Below are positions 1-12,044 of a stretch of 64,000 bases of DNA, piece after piece (position 1 is the stretch's first letter; each line of letters begins with the position of its first letter). The position numbers and the translations under genes were made by a program. The DNA lies in the NCBI GenBank assembly GCA_002633005.1, contig NMRA01000379.1, positions 186,001 through 250,000 of the forward strand, given 5' to 3'. The notes below the pieces were generated by a model that saw nothing but the letters and a program-made list of their open reading frames with translations, did no database searches and had not been told where the DNA came from. The stretch is from Phoronis australis (taxonomy: Eukaryota; Phoronida; Phoronidae).

Positions 1-95
1 TGGTGGTGAATGCTCGACGCAGATGCGGAACCCGGCGCCACATGCAAGCATGGGATGAAGTGAGATCCTCCCAGGGGGGGAGACCTTCCCCAGGT
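1..95. repeat. Dispersed repeat, copy related to 62805-63000
   Basis: The stretch contains TGGTGGTGAATG, a CG-rich middle and GCATGGGA followed by GTGAGATCCTC. The same order of motifs occurs twice in a row near 62810-63000, inside the last visible TM7SF3 intron. No coding potential is visible. The copy is cut by the window edge, so its true length is unknown. Confidence 0.45.
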
Positions 96-399
96 AAAAC
101 TTGAAAATTAGATGTAATTGGGTGCAGTTTGCTCATCATAGACAAGACCTTAACCTGAGCATCATGTAGTGGAAGTATCTGGGTAAAGGACACTTCGCAA
201 CACAAATTGGCAATGAAGTGTACGGCATTATGTGATCTCTGTTGCACTCGAGCACAAAAAACAATGTCAAAATTCAATTATCCACGAAGTGACAAACACA
301 GAACAAAAATATTTGAACTTTGTAGACGTAATAAACTAATTCATGTAACGAAACTTCCGCTGATATTGTCTTGCTAAACATAAATCAGTGATAGTGGAA

Positions 400-870
400 G
401 GGCGTTGGCCGTCATAGCAGACGATGTATAATGCAGACGAATCTGAGACTGGTTAACATTCAATATTGTCATTTTGGCGCAGGGCTATGGTTGATTAAAC
501 AGTTGGATGTCATGCCCTGCAGTATAATTCACAATGTCTTTTGTAAACTCGGCAATGTTCTCCAAAACAAAAATTCCAAACTCGACGCAAATTTTTATGT
601 CCGTAGTAAACACTGTTCTTTCCCTAACAACAACATGGTCACTGTGTATTTTTATACCTTTCAAAATTGTACACTGAACTGGTATGACCTACTTTTTGAC
701 TTTCCTACCAATTTTTCACCATAAGTCCTCCAATGCATTCATAGACTCAGAAAATCAAACAAAAGGTTATATATAAGTTCCTTTAATAATAAAAATGTCA
801 ATTCTGATATCATTTCTACTTATTAAATACTACTAACATGTGATCTGGTATGACCTAGTTTTTAGTGATA
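400..870. repeat. Dispersed repeat shared with about 20270-20480
   Basis: The blocks AATTCCAAACTCGA, GTAGTAAACACTGTTCTTT and TACACTGAACTGGT recur in the same order and orientation near 20280-20440. The 97-codon open frame here (431-724) overlaps the repeat and has no recognisable protein features, so I treat it as chance. Divergence between the copies suggests an old element. Confidence 0.5.
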
Positions 871-1134
871 CCTGTTGTCCAGTTGAATAAGTTCTAATTC
901 GCCACCAGATGTCAGTCAAAATCAAAATCCTCTAAATTAAGCATATCAAATTGTTAATTTACAGGTTTAAGTGCAAAATTTTAAAGTTTAAATAATATTG
1001 CTGGCTAGTCAATTATTAAGGTAAGGTAGCTGACACCATAAAATTATGTTAGAAAAAGAATTTCTTCAGATTTTTTAGCAATAATTTACACTCTATTATT
1101 ACAAAAATTGGGTCATTATGTATTGTTAATTGCC

Positions 1135-1330
1135 TCATAGCATTAGGAACTATGGTTGATGTTGACAAATTCACCCTCATTTTTGATTCTGAGGGCAAAA
1201 GTGCCAAGCCAGCCAAAGTTTTAACTTGGCGTGGCACTTTTCAAACTTGAGGTGCATTGTCCAAACTCGACGCAGCAAAATTTAAACTTGTTGCATTGTC
1301 GAGTCAAAACCGGTTGTGGTGAACACTGCT
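1135..1330. repeat. Dispersed repeat shared with about 21540-21745
   Basis: The blocks GCCAAGCCAGCCAA, AACTCGACGCAGCAAAAT and GAGTCAAAAC reappear in the same order near 21610-21720, with GAACACTG following in both places. This marks an old dispersed family. Nothing coding is visible. Confidence 0.5.
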
Positions 1331-2189
1331 CGGATATGATGAAATGAATTTAGCAGAAATCTTAGTGTTTCTTACTTCATTAGCGAGCCCTGGCGCTTTC
1401 CCATTTTAGAAACTTCGTACCGAGGTCGTTGCCTGGTCCCCAGCTGTATTAAGTTCGTATGCATTGTCGGATATTCAGGCAGAAACGAGGTACGAAAGGA
1501 GATTGGGTATTGAATGATTGTGTTTAATGGGGGCACAATTCAAGATACCATTGTAAAATTATTATTTTCCCTTTCGATCTACAAACGGCAAAAGGTGCCG
1601 TGTGACTTGTACTTATTTATTATTAGTAGCGATCATTTTTACTTGCAATTCATTTTACTAGCGATCATTTCATTAGTGATCATTTTTACTTTCGATCATT
1701 TTTACGAGACGACCAATTTTACTACCAATTTTTGTGTAGCGGTGAAGTTTCCCAGTCATGATTAGGTGTGTGGCAGTCAATTTGAGTATGATTTACGAGT
1801 GGCGGGGCCAAAAAGGAGCGTGGCGGGCCGCCCAGAAGTTTACACGCAGGGGAACCCTGGTATTAAAATAATGACATTTACTTCGCTTTTGATGTTTTTA
1901 AAAAAGATGAAAATCATGAAATTACAGCTCTGAAAGACCAGTTTGGAGTTGCACTAAGGCATGAACCCTACATATTCATATAGTAATGAGGAATGGAACT
2001 AAGACCACATCCAATCTTGCAAAGCTGTCTGAGGACTTTGCCCTCATCTACTCCACTACGCCGGGTAGCTAAGACCACTGGCAGCATAGCCAGCAGTGGA
2101 AGAAACTTTGACAAGGTAAACATGTAGCACACCTCTGGTCCAATATTCTTAACGAGTTTCAGCCTTGTTCGTAAAAAATTATAGCCTCC
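1331..2189. other. No gene seen
   Basis: This stretch is AT-rich with short reiterations such as AGCGATCATTTTTACT near 1630-1710. I see no splice-flanked coding frame or RNA gene on either strand. Confidence 0.5.
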
Positions 2190-2370
2190 AGGAGAATTTG
2201 AATCTGAAATTGAAAACAAAATGGCCACCACATCCGCCATCTTGAATCTGATTATGACCAAAAACAATAGGCTTCTCCACTACTTCTAAAACTACATGTT
2301 GTGTGTAAATTTCGTGAGGATTGAAAGAAAATTGCGACCTGTCTCGTGCGAACAAACAAACAAAAAATGA
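2190..2370. repeat. Dispersed repeat family C, copy 1
   Basis: The block AAAATGGCCACCACATCC, followed by CCAAAAACAATAGGCTT, a TGTTGTGTGTAAATTT segment and an AACAAACAAACA tail, recurs near 7400-7560 and 17985-18150 in the same order. The three copies define a short interspersed family. Open frames over these copies on the minus strand are repeat shadows. Confidence 0.6.
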
Positions 2371-2519
2371 GAGTAAACGGAGGAGTGACACGCGGCAAAA
2401 TTAACCAAAAAGACGACGAGGGAGATGATGACGAAGATGATGGTTATGACGATGAAGGTGGCGAGTATGAACAACACGATGACATTCATATGACTAGCGA
2501 AGACGTAAGGAATCAGTAA
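2367..2519 (+). other. Small acidic open frame (50 codons) in a duplicated GA-rich tract
   Basis: A frame starting ATG at 2367 runs to TAA at 2517-2519 and would give 50 residues dominated by Asp and Glu (for example DDEGDDDEDDGYDDEGGE). It lies within a direct duplication (about 2395-2536 and 2551-2694). In the second unit the frame is broken, and the acidic composition follows from a GAY-type triplet expansion. I consider it more likely a simple-sequence product than a gene, but it is recorded because it is short and unusual. Confidence 0.2.
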
Positions 2520-2694
2520 GAAATAGGCTACAGTCTTGAGCGACACTTGGCAAAATTAACTGAAAAGACGCCGACGGAGATGAAGACGACGATGGAGATG
2601 ACGACGATGATTATGATGATAGTGGCGAGTATGAACAACACGATAACATTCGACTAGCGAATATGTCAGAAATCAGTAAGAAATAGGCTACAGT
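2395..2694. repeat. Tandem duplication of about 150 bp, GA-triplet rich
   Basis: Two adjacent units both begin GGCAAAATTAAC and both end with AATCAGTAAGAAATAGGC. Between those anchors each unit is rich in GAT, GAC and GAA triplets. The second unit has diverged and lost several triplets. Confidence 0.6.
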
Positions 2695-2719
2695 GTTGTT
2701 CAATAGAAGCTAAACCACC

Positions 2720-3403
2720 ATCAGTGCAGCAAGAGCGCTCAACAAAAGAACAGCGCTATCAGAATATCTTGGATAATTTAAAAACTAGACGTCCTAGCGA
2801 AAAAATGAAAAATATCTTTGAAAGCTCATTGAAAACTCTATCTTACAATCTAGTTTCACAAAATTCCTTAAATTTTTCAAAAAAAAAGAAATTTTTCACC
2901 AAGTAATAAACTTTGGACAATGAATAACCAAATTTGTATAAAAAGAACCAAAATAAGAATCAAAAACAGTCAAGCAAAATAATGCTTTTATGCTCATGGT
3001 GATATCAAGGACAACATGACCGTCATTCAGAAATTGTTCCTAACTGATGCACAAGGAACTCAGATCATGGAAATAGATGGGAATAGTCGATGATTTTCTG
3101 ATCTCATCCAGGTACAAAATTGTGCTCAAAAAGGCTTTTAGTGTGATAAACATCATGCCATCTCACATATTTCTTAATTTCGAATTTTTGATTACCCTTA
3201 TAGGTAATCTAAACAGTCCTTCAAATGGCAATAGGAAGTCACCTCCCAAGTAGAAGTCGATGGCACTTAAACCAGGAAACACAAACAATGCAATTAAAAT
3301 AACTTCTCATGATCACATAAGCAAAATCAACTCGGGAAACACTCATTCAGACTGCAAGGGCCTGTTTTTATCAAAGATGGAAGAACGGTCGAAGCCAAGA
3401 CGG
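2720..3403. other. No gene seen
   Basis: No coding frame with splice support is visible. Short frames at 2724-2906 and 3260-3442 have AT-rich composition without recognisable motifs. Confidence 0.5.
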
Positions 3404-4612
3404 TCAAAGGAACATTACAGCAAATGCTGCACTGAGTTTTAAGGGAAAAGCAAAAACGTTCACAATCAAGACCCCCTTCACGATCCATGTTTTATGAAGT
3501 CTATGCAAATCAAAATCGAAGTTACCACGACAGTCAAGACCAGTCTTATGGCCTTTGATGAAACAGGCACCAAGAGAGGTATGACGGAAACTGCAAGCCA
3601 AAAACAGAGACAACTGCTATTTGTAAGTTATCAAAATCAAACAAACTGTTTACACAATGATCATCCATCCAAGTGGGAAATGCAATGCTACTACACTTGA
3701 CAAGTGCTTTGAATAAAACAAGGTCATTGACCTCCTAAAGCCATGTAACACAGGGATGGATTTATAATCGAACACAAATCTTCAGTGACAGCTGAAAACC
3801 AGTTGTGTATACATAAAACACCATAACACACAGACATAAATAACAGCAGTAACAATGTATATACATAACCTCATGTTGTGCAAGGGAAGCTCAAGACACA
3901 GCAGGACACAAAGCAGGACCATTCAATTGTACTGAGGAAATTCTAAACTGAGGACCAATCCATGCACTATGGACCAAATGGAAAGACCTGATGATTGGCT
4001 TCAGTGGTCAGAAACCCAGGTAAAAGCCTACGTAGCTGTTGTCTATTTTGACTTGACCATATTACCGCTGTACATGTCATCATAGGCAGACTGAAACACT
4101 ATAGAACACAAGTTAACATAAATCTCCATAATCAAAACATTTACCTGAGGCAGTTGTGATGACCAAAGAGAATAAAAATATGACTAGGTTCAATGCTCAT
4201 GCACTTAGAAAAAGCAAGCTGGTGAAGAAGTCAACAGAAAGATGAACATCTTGCACACAAAGCTATTCATTCCCGTGCCATCTTACAAAATTAATTTATT
4301 GAAAAAGTAAATGTCATAATTTCAGAGATGATATAAACAGGGAAGCAATTTCAGTTATTTTCAATGAACCTACTGTTATTGTTTTTAATTGTACGTGCCA
4401 GATTTGGAAATAAGGTCAGTCACCTACCCATGTTTCAACAAATCAAGACACCAAAAGCTTTCTTTGGCGGAAGAAGGAAGACGAAACAGATGCTGCTTTT
4501 TGAGAGCTGGCCTTTTTAACAAGAGTTCTCTAATTTGGGACTGCATGTTCCTGTGAAGGTCACGTGAATAATGTAAACAGAACAGAACTGTATTCTCCAC
4601 AACTCGAGGCAA
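3404..4612 (-). CDS. Possible two-exon gene, unidentified product
   Basis: On the minus strand an open frame starts ATG at 4612 (MPRVVENTVL...) and runs to a possible donor GG|GTAGGT, giving exon 1 at 4612-4428 (185 nt, phase 2). Downstream, a good acceptor (TTTTTGGCTTGCAG) opens exon 2 at 3590. In exactly the phase needed (GG+T makes Gly) this stays open to a stop at 3404-3406. The joined product would be 123 residues. It is basic in the first half (KRPALKKQHLF) and ends in a hydrophobic stretch (LIVNVFAFPLKLSAAFAVMFL in part). A GC box and CpG-rich DNA lie just upstream of the start. I do not recognise the family, and no polyadenylation signal was found. It could be a chance joining of two open frames. 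Confidence 0.25.
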
Positions 4613-4950
4613 AGTGACCTATCGCAAGCTCCGCCCCCTTGCGTAATGTTGACTAACAATAAGTTTTACCCGGCAACGTGTTGTTTGTCAGGTAAAATCG
4701 AGGGAACATCGAAGCGCGAATTATCGGAACTGAGACTTAATGTCGCAGTTTTGGGGAACATTGTTTTTTTCCAACAGCAGGAGGGCCAAGTTCAGTGTAA
4801 AATAAACACCCGGTCAGCTTAAACCTACAGTCAAGCCGGTATACTCTTCTACTTTGTACTGTCGCTGTTCTCTTTTGATGTGCGACTTTGGTGCGGTGCG
4901 TGCGCGCGCGAGTTCCTACGCTCTGAAGTGCAAGTTACCTTGACTACACA
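4613..4950 (-). promoter_or_regulatory. CpG-rich promoter-like stretch
   Basis: This interval has clearly more CG dinucleotides than its surroundings. It contains a GC box (GCTCCGCCCCCTT near 4627-4640), GAAGCGCGAATTATCGG near 4715, and GTGCGTGCGCGCGCGAG near 4895-4912. Its position just upstream of the minus-strand start at 4612 fits a core promoter for that candidate gene. A plus-strand transcript starting here is equally possible. Confidence 0.35.
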
Positions 4951-5199
4951 TGTGAGTGACAGGTGACTCATATGCACGTAATCAACCCCGGAAAGAAGGT
5001 CTTGATAATTCGTTTACCACTGTCTTTTGCCATAAAAAAGACCCATATTGAAACAGGCTCTTATATTACATACAGCCATTTCCAAGTCGCGATCGTTTGT
5101 GGGGACATTGCGCGCAAACAGCAGGACCTGAACAGTGCCGCAGTGCGATATTGTAGGTGATATTATAATAGTACAATATGGAAATCTTGCATGAAAAAT

Positions 5200-6592
5200 A
5201 ACAAGAGCAACGCCAAGCGTTGAAATGTGCCCACGAATGCATTGCAAATGGTGTGCTTTTAGGGTTATTAATTTGTATCATAAAAATGTCTGTTGTTATC
5301 TTCATATAAATACACTTACTAAATTGAATAAAGATCCTGCAGTGGGTTTAGGAGATACAACTATGGGCGCAAAACAAAACTACCACTAGAAGGCGCCACA
5401 GTAGTCAGTCACCATCATCAAAGATCGTCTTCACACTGATAACATATATGCCAATTTTCAAATGATTTGGTTGATACACGGGTGGATGCCAAAAACAAAA
5501 TTTGAAAACAGCAACAATGGCCACTAGGTGGTGCAAAATACCTCGATCCATCCAGAAACAGAAAGATAGCGTCATCACACCAATAGATGCCTATATTTAA
5601 ATTTTATGAAAATCTATTGAGGATCTTTGAAGATACAAAGTTAAACGTAAAAAACTAAAATTGCCAGTAGGGGCACAGCTGTAGTCAGATCTGTCCGAAA
5701 GTCGTCGTCGTCCGTAGTCAACATCATATAAATACACTTGCTAAATTAAGTAAAGATCCTGAAAACGGTATACCGTGTTGATAGATTAGTGGACGCCAAA
5801 AATCTCGAAAACAGTAAAAATGGCCACTAGGTGGCGCAATCTAGGTCAAATTCATCTGAAAACGGAGAGATAGCGATACCTCATTAATAGATGCCTATAT
5901 GCCAAATTTTATGAACATATGATGAGGACCTTTGAAGATACAGAGGTAAACATAAAAATAAAACTGCCACTAGGTGGCACACCAGTCGTCAGATTTGTCT
6001 GAAAGTCCCAGTCGTCTGTTGGTAACATCATATAAGTATACTTACTAAATTTCATAAAGATCCTGCGAACGGTTTAGGAGATACAGTCATAGACACACCA
6101 AAACAAAACTGCCACTAGGAGGCGCCACAGTAGTCAAAATCATTGGAAAATCATCGTCAACCATCCTCTTTATAGTAAAAACATACGTGCCAATTTTCAT
6201 AATCATCCTTTGAGCGGTTTGGTTGATACAGGGGAGGACACAAAAAACAGACTCCAAAACAGTAAAAACGGCCACTAGGTGGCGCAAACTAGGTCGAATC
6301 CATCCAAAAACAGAAAGATAGCGTCATCTCACTAATAGGTGCCTACATACCAAATTTTATGAAAATCCGTTAAAGACTTTAAAAGATACAAAGGTAAGCG
6401 TAAAAAACTAAAATTGCCACTAGAAAGTTCACTCATGCCGTCCTATTCATGAATGGAACATATGTGCCAAATTTCATGAACGTATGTCAAAGGGTTTTGA
6501 AGATAGAGCAGCGGACGCCGGACGGACGCCAGACGGATGGACGAAGATGACGGCATAATGCGTCCACATATAAATATGTGGGCGCATAAAAA
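5200..6592 (-). mobile_element. Palindrome/hairpin element (family G), copy 1, minus orientation
   Basis: Read on the minus strand the copy begins after a T-run with a palindrome (6558-6587) followed by CATTATGCCGTCATC. It continues through degenerate monomers with CCACTAG/CTAGTGGC cores and ends with the hairpin CAACGCTTGGCGTTG and GCTCTTGTT at 5200. About 1.39 kb, apparently full length. It is the only complete copy outside TM7SF3 and the only one on the minus strand. No protein is encoded, so it is non-autonomous. The terminal hairpin suggests a Helitron/Helentron relative, which is inference. Confidence 0.7.
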
Positions 6593-7380
6593 TGTGTTTT
6601 CCACCTCAGAATTTAGTAAGTTGATCGTTTAACAATGAAGAAAAATATCGCTGTTTTGTGACGTTTTATCACATATGTATGCTGTGGTCAGTACGTTGGA
6701 AAATTTCCAGGTCACATGTTACGACTAAATACAAGATTACCAAAATCTCCTCTCGCATTTCCAAATTTCACATCGCCAATGCGACCTGCAGCTCGTAATA
6801 CCTAGCGCCAAGTCCAGTTTACAACAACTCTCAAATAATTCGACCTAGCGAAAAATGGAAAATATCTTCTGAAAGCACGTTCAAAACTCTATCTAACAGA
6901 GCAATTTCACAAAATTCCGTAAAATTTTCAAAAATTTTCAAATTTTGCATTTTTTTAAAATTGAAAGTCAACTCAAAAATGATAAGTCTGAGAAAAAATT
7001 GTTACAAGTCACTCAAAAGGGTATACCTCAGAGAACCAAAATGCAAAAATTCACGTCATTTCCTCTTCCCGTTTAAAATGGCAACCCAGCACGATTGAAA
7101 ATGGGTGAAAATGTGTCAGATCAGACATTTTGAAAACAACTTCCGGTTATGAGGCACACGATGATAGGTACAGGAAACTAAAACATGAAAAATTTTAAAG
7201 CAGTTAGTCCTACAATGCACCCTCAGGACAAAATGTTTTTGTCCCATAATTGAGCTGTGCATGCGCAATGGCCAATATTTTTGTCATCTTTAACCGGAAG
7301 TGAATGATTTCCGGCACATTTGTAGAACACGTGTCCAACAATGACTGTGACCATTTTCAATTGCCTATGTCAAAAACTGC
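6593..7380. other. No gene seen
   Basis: AT-rich sequence with repeated text such as AATGCGACCTGCAG near 6780, a fragment resembling hAT-like ends found near 11046 and 39340. No coding exon is apparent. Confidence 0.5.
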
Positions 7381-7560
7381 AGCATCTATGAGCACTTGAA
7401 TCTGAATTTGATAACAAAATGGCCACTCCGTCCGCCATCTTGAATCCGATCATGACCAAAAACAATAGGTTTCCAGTGTTTCCGGGACTACAGGTTGTGT
7501 GTGAATTTCATGGAAATTAGACGAAAAATGCGACCTGTAGAGTGCGAATTTCGCCAACCA
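7381..7560. repeat. Dispersed repeat family C, copy 2
   Basis: Contains AAAATGGCCACTCCGTCC, CCAAAAACAATAGG and a GGTTGTGTGTGAATTT block in the same order as at 2190-2370 and 17985-18150. Confidence 0.6.
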
Positions 7561-7583
7561 AAAATAGTAAAGCTTCTCATAAT

Positions 7584-7628
7584 AATACACACATACACGC
7601 ACACACACATACACGCACACACACATGC
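7584..7628. repeat. CA-rich microsatellite
   Basis: Alternating ACACAC and ATACACGC units form an imperfect dinucleotide repeat. The cysteine/valine-rich minus-strand frame here (7450-7653) is its shadow. Confidence 0.8.
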
Positions 7629-7686
7629 AAGCAGAGTTACAAACACTGTTCACCAGTAATCAATACAAGATGAATAGCATACTCAT

Positions 7687-7990
7687 ATGGGTTACCGCTC
7701 ATGCTCGGCTAACTGCCCACCCCACGAAATTTTCAATTTTTCATTTTTAAGCACCCATGCTCGGCTTACCGCACACCCCCAATTTTTTCATGATCGAGAC
7801 CTCCTTAAGGTGTCTGTGCTTTTGAGAACGTTCGTCACAAAAAATAAGATTCCAAAACGTGCGCAACTCGCATACCTTTTAGTGACAATGAACCACTTTT
7901 CCAAAATCTCGATTTTAACCGCCCATGCTCGACTTACCGCCCACCCCATTTTTTTAAATTCCCAATTTCAGCGCCCTGGTCGGTAACCCG
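7687..7990 (+). repeat. Three spaced copies of a CATGCTCGGCT..GCCCACCCC unit
   Basis: Near 7695, 7757 and 7923 the text CATGCTCGRCTNACCGC is followed by CACCCC and a T-rich tract. Spacing is unequal (about 60 and 165 bp). The 99-codon frame crossing them carries the repeat (HARLTAHP twice) and has no other sign of selection. Confidence 0.55.
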
Positions 7991-8046
7991 GACCAGTGTG
8001 GTATTAATGAGGAAAACCCAAGAGTAAAACTATGATATTTCCTCAA

Positions 8047-8496
8047 CAGGGCTTGGAATGACCAATGACAAAAAACGCGGAAACTTTTACGGCCTAAATC
8101 ATGCGCACTACCCAACCTTGAAATGGTCAATGTAAACAAAAAAAAAAACGTTACCACCAGCAGTAGCATGCGTCTGCGTCCTTTTAGCTCGTCCGTCCAC
8201 TCCCAACCCACACATTTTTGGCTGCGGAGCCATAGTATTTGTCACCGCGGTTTACAATAACACGAGACGCCATTGAAAATCCTACCACGCTATCCCAGAT
8301 GCCCCGGCAATGTTGACAATTTACGTTCCTCCGAAACATAAAGAGCAACTTCCGCTTTTCGAGGTGAACGTCGTCTGCAACGGCGCGGTAAGAAAGGAAT
8401 TTGCCGCGGAAATTTTACATCAAATCTGATTTTTTTAACGCGGAAATATGATAAAATGCGCAGACAGAACATTTGAAAAAAAAAAATTCCAAGCCT
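8047..8496. mobile_element. hAT-like MITE, copy 1
   Basis: The left end CAGGGCTTGGAA and the right end TTCCAAGCCT form terminal inverted repeats. Flanking octamers TTCCTCAA and TGCCTCTA match at six of eight positions, compatible with a decayed 8-bp target duplication. About 450 bp, no transposase. A second copy is at 9960-10343, sharing internal text such as ATTTACGTTCCTCCGAAAC. Superfamily assignment rests on end sequence and duplication length only. Confidence 0.6.
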
Positions 8497-8734
8497 TGCC
8501 TCTAGGCATTTGGCAATATTCAATGTCACAATTTCACCTATAGCTTATTGAACAGGCCAAGGTTGTAACGAACTATAACTCCGAAGTTGATGTAAACACT
8601 CACGCTCAACTTTGGGTAAACCTCAGTTAACATCAAAGCTTCTATTGTAGCCACATTAACTGCATGGAAAAGGGCCTAGAGAATAATGGATAAGGTCCTT
8701 ATACAATCATAAACCAATGTTGCTTTCTGATTAG

Positions 8735-9035
8735 GGAAACTTCAGTTTATCGAGGCTTTTTCAAAACTTCGCTTGCCTTTCCCACTACACAGCGATATCA
8801 AAGTTATCGCTAAGACAGACGACGTAGTTCATTCGTACTCTCAAACAAATGTAAATAGTGGGTTGGAGGTTAACTGTAAAAATTTCCCCTGCCACTTACG
8901 AATGCTTATGAAAATAATCAGTGTCATCAGCTACCCTTTCTTTTATTTATTTACGTTGCCTATGCTACAATAACAAAGAACACATCCTGCGAGTCTCACA
9001 TGATCCTACATCGTTGCCATGACCTCTACCGATAA
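8735..9035. repeat. Dispersed repeat family D, copy 1
   Basis: Blocks GGAAACTTCAGTTTA, CATTCGTACTCTCAAACAAAT and CTGCCACTTACGA recur in order at 19180-19510. The 66-codon frame at 8773-8973 is inside the repeat and is matched by an unrelated interrupted frame in the other copy, so it is not a gene. Confidence 0.65.
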
Positions 9036-9577
9036 CTTCGACGAAGCTTCGCTTTTAGCACGAGTACTTACCGAAGCTTCGCTTTGAAAGCTTACCATTT
9101 AAGCGAAGTTTCTCTTGGAGATTAACTACCAGAGTTAACCTTTCCCACTTACCGAAACTTCGGTGAAAGCTTTAAGTTTCACTTTTAAGGGGAAAGCAAC
9201 TCAAGAATTTAAGATTGATGAATCAATCTCAAGAGTCCATAACTATTAGTAATATTGATCAGACATTACTAACATCAGGAATAGACCACAAGTCACAGTC
9301 ATTATATAACACTTGTCAACACCATGTACTGAGTTATATCACTACCACTGGTGACAACAGGCAGCTATAAAAGACTTCAGAGGTGGAAAAGCCTAATTTA
9401 TGAAGTCAATGTTTCAAGGCATACAGATCATTATGGAACATCAATTCTGATCATTATGCCACTTTCTCATTAACAAAGAATATTTACCCAGACTGGTGTG
9501 AGGGACTCACATCAGAACCAACTTTACACAAGAGACATTTGTCACGTGCCAGTTGTCACAGTGCAACTTGCTCCACT

Positions 9578-10940
9578 TACCGTATTCGCCCTAATAAGTG
9601 CCCAGGGCGCTTAGAAAAATTTGCTGCAGGAAGGGGGGGCGCTTCTTATAGCCCAAAGTGGTTGAAACCCGATCTCCCAAACTGGTAAAATTGTAAGCTA
9701 AAATTCATCAAATTTACGCTCTGTGACTCATCTGTAACCTATGACAGAGTTTCTGCAAAACTGCAGTACACTGCTCTATCAAACTTTGTTGTTAAATTAC
9801 GAGCATTTTTCAGAAAAACCCAATGCGAAAACTTGCCGACTGATGCGTCACTGCCTCGCAGTCATCAATAGGTCAACTTGAATTCTTGAGTAAAAATATA
9901 GTTTCGACTCAACAAATTAGCTGAAGTCCTCTTTAAGTTTTCAAAATAACATTTTTAAGCAGGGCTTGGAATGACCTATGACAAAAAACGTGGAAACTTT
10001 TACGGCCCAAAACATGCGCGCTACCTTTTTAGCTCGTCCGTCCACTCCCCCCCACACAGAGCAGAGCCGTAGTATTTGTCACCGCGGTTTACAATCACAC
10101 GAGACGCCATTGAAAATCCCACCACGCTATCCCAGATGCCCCAGCATTTACGTTCCTCCGAAACATAAAGAGCAACTTCCGCTTTTCGAGGTGAACGTCG
10201 TCGGCAACGCCGCGGTAAGAAAGGAATTTGCCGCGGAAATTTTATATCAAATCCGATTTTTTTATGCGGAAATATAATAAAATACGCGGACAGAGCATTT
10301 GAAAAAAGCGGAAATCCGCGTTTCCGCGGAAAATTCCAAGCCTTGTTTAAGTTCCTGAGGAGTCGGGATTAACTGCATATTAAGTCCAAATCTGCGCTAG
10401 ATCGTACTCCACAACACGACAAAAATCTCTGGACGAACACACATTGTTGTCACCTGATGTTTGTTTTGAAGTTCGTCTGAGTGTGGGAGTGAGCGAGCGT
10501 GTGCGTGTCATCAGAGTTCATTTGCCAGAGTAAACGCGATGTAACAATCTAGGTTTGCATTGTAACTAAGGAAAGTAACACAAGCAGTAAAGCAGAACAT
10601 GTTTTATTTAGCACTTGTTGATCTCATCTGCTAAAAACATTCGAGAATTGTCTCGGTAAGCTGATATTGAATTGCCAGGTAACTGAATGCATGACAGTCT
10701 AACAGTTACTTTTCAGGAGATTCGGGGGGTGCAAGGGTGCGGAAGTGTTCATTTTCAGTGGGTTGTTTCATTGTGCCAATCTCGTTGACAAATTGAAGAT
10801 GTTACTGTAGAATTTTAGTACTGTAGATAAGCCATTTTTCGTATGTACATGTTCATGGGCTGGGCGCTTGTTTCAACGAAATCTGAAAATGCCTAAGGGC
10901 TGCTTATGGGGCATGGGCACTTATTAGGGCGAATACGGTA
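9578..10940. mobile_element. Inverted-repeat DNA transposon relic (CCGTATT ends)
   Basis: The left end TACCGTATTCGCCCTAATAA and the right end TTATTAGGGCGAATACGGTA are exact inverse complements over about 20 bp, flanked by TA on both sides. This suggests a TA target duplication, as in Tc1/mariner-type elements. Length about 1.36 kb, of which 384 bp is the nested hAT-like MITE at 9960-10343. Pieces of the same element occur at 19515-19920, 20770-21535 (inverted) and 21900-22085. No transposase is visible. Confidence 0.65.
9960..10343. mobile_element. hAT-like MITE, copy 2, nested
   Basis: Ends CAGGGCTTGGAA and TTCCAAGCCT match the copy at 8047-8496. Flanking octamers TTTTTAAG and TGTTTAAG agree at seven of eight positions. 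The host sequence on both sides continues the CCGTATT element, so this insertion is younger than its host. The 99-codon plus-strand frame across it (9978-10277) is a shadow. Confidence 0.65.
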
Positions 10941-11039
10941 GGTATCATTTCTAAGGCTTAGTGCTTTTGAAACCCCCCTCCCAACTCATAATTATGTGTT
11001 TCCTTTATTTTGGCAAGCTCATTTCCATTTGACAACCTA

Positions 11040-11390
11040 GGAATATTGCCAGGTCGCATTTGCCGCACTTGCGGAGTTTGAATATATGCTAAGCCTCAAG
11101 CCTGGCAAAAACAATTTCTCATCCTTCAGCACTCTGAGCTCAAGATTAATGTATTTGTTTCGTGAATTGCAGTTTTTGCGTTCGTATCTTTTCTTGATTG
11201 AAGAGACACTGATAGCTCAGCCGTCTCAATGAATCCTAGGCAAGGATACGAAATAACCCAAATAAATGAATAATAACAATAACAATTATACAGGACTTCG
11301 TGATGACTTGAGATTTTTACTAGGCTGCCAAACAAAATCTGATGTCGCATAGATGTGCTCCAGGTCGCCAAATCCAGCCCTGTAATAATT
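11040..11390. repeat. Relic with CCAGCCCTG end
   Basis: The text CCAGGTCGCATTTG near 11050 and CCAGGTCGCCAAATCCAGCC ending in CTG near 11382 resembles the block ending at about 39373, where GCGACCTGG is followed by CCAGCCCTG. CAGGGCTGG-type ends are common in hAT-like elements. The minus-strand 101-codon frame here (11126-11431) lies across this relic and is not called a gene. Confidence 0.4.
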
Positions 11391-12044
11391 ACAATAAAAA
11401 TTTTTGAATCCTCCGTCACCCACCTACTCAATGACTCCGGATGTTGACATCGCCAAACTCTACAAGACTTTTTTCACAGCAGTGATAAGGTTGATCAAAA
11501 CATTTGGATGGGTTTCCTAGCTCCAGCCTATGACCCAATTTTCCACTCATCAAAACTGATGTACCAAAGGGTTGTACACAGAAATAGACAGAGGATTGTG
11601 AGGCCAGCTGTGGTGGTTACATAATACTAGGTAGACCTGAGTTACAGCATGTTTAACAAGACTGAGAACAGCTGTACACTACCAAAGATATTATACTTAC
11701 ACATATAGTATCTTTGCTACAAACTTTCTTTGTGCACTCTGACTACATAAACTAGTATTTACTAAGGAACATCACACTCATATCAACTGGATGTACAGAA
11801 AAATAGGCACTCCTAGATTTTCGTAGTTCCTGTTAAAAAATACCATGTCTGAAGACGGATGTACAATACCATAGCTTAGTGGATATGATGTACACTAGCT
11901 GGTGAAAAAATAGATGATTCTGAGAAATGTTCCATTACTATACCATATTTACGAGTAACAGGAAGTGAGGGAAGACAGTTGAGGTAATGGTGAGAAAAGA
12001 CATAGTTTAAAGGAAATGAAATGAGTAAAACCTACACACAACTT
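11391..12044. other. No gene seen
   Basis: AT-rich sequence without splice-flanked coding frames. Short self-similar text (TATACCATA-type) recurs but no clear element boundary is visible. Confidence 0.45.

Noticed and set aside
9978-10277. 99-codon frame with a proline-rich middle
   Set aside because: It lies within the nested hAT-like MITE, and the related copy at 8047-8496 does not keep the frame.
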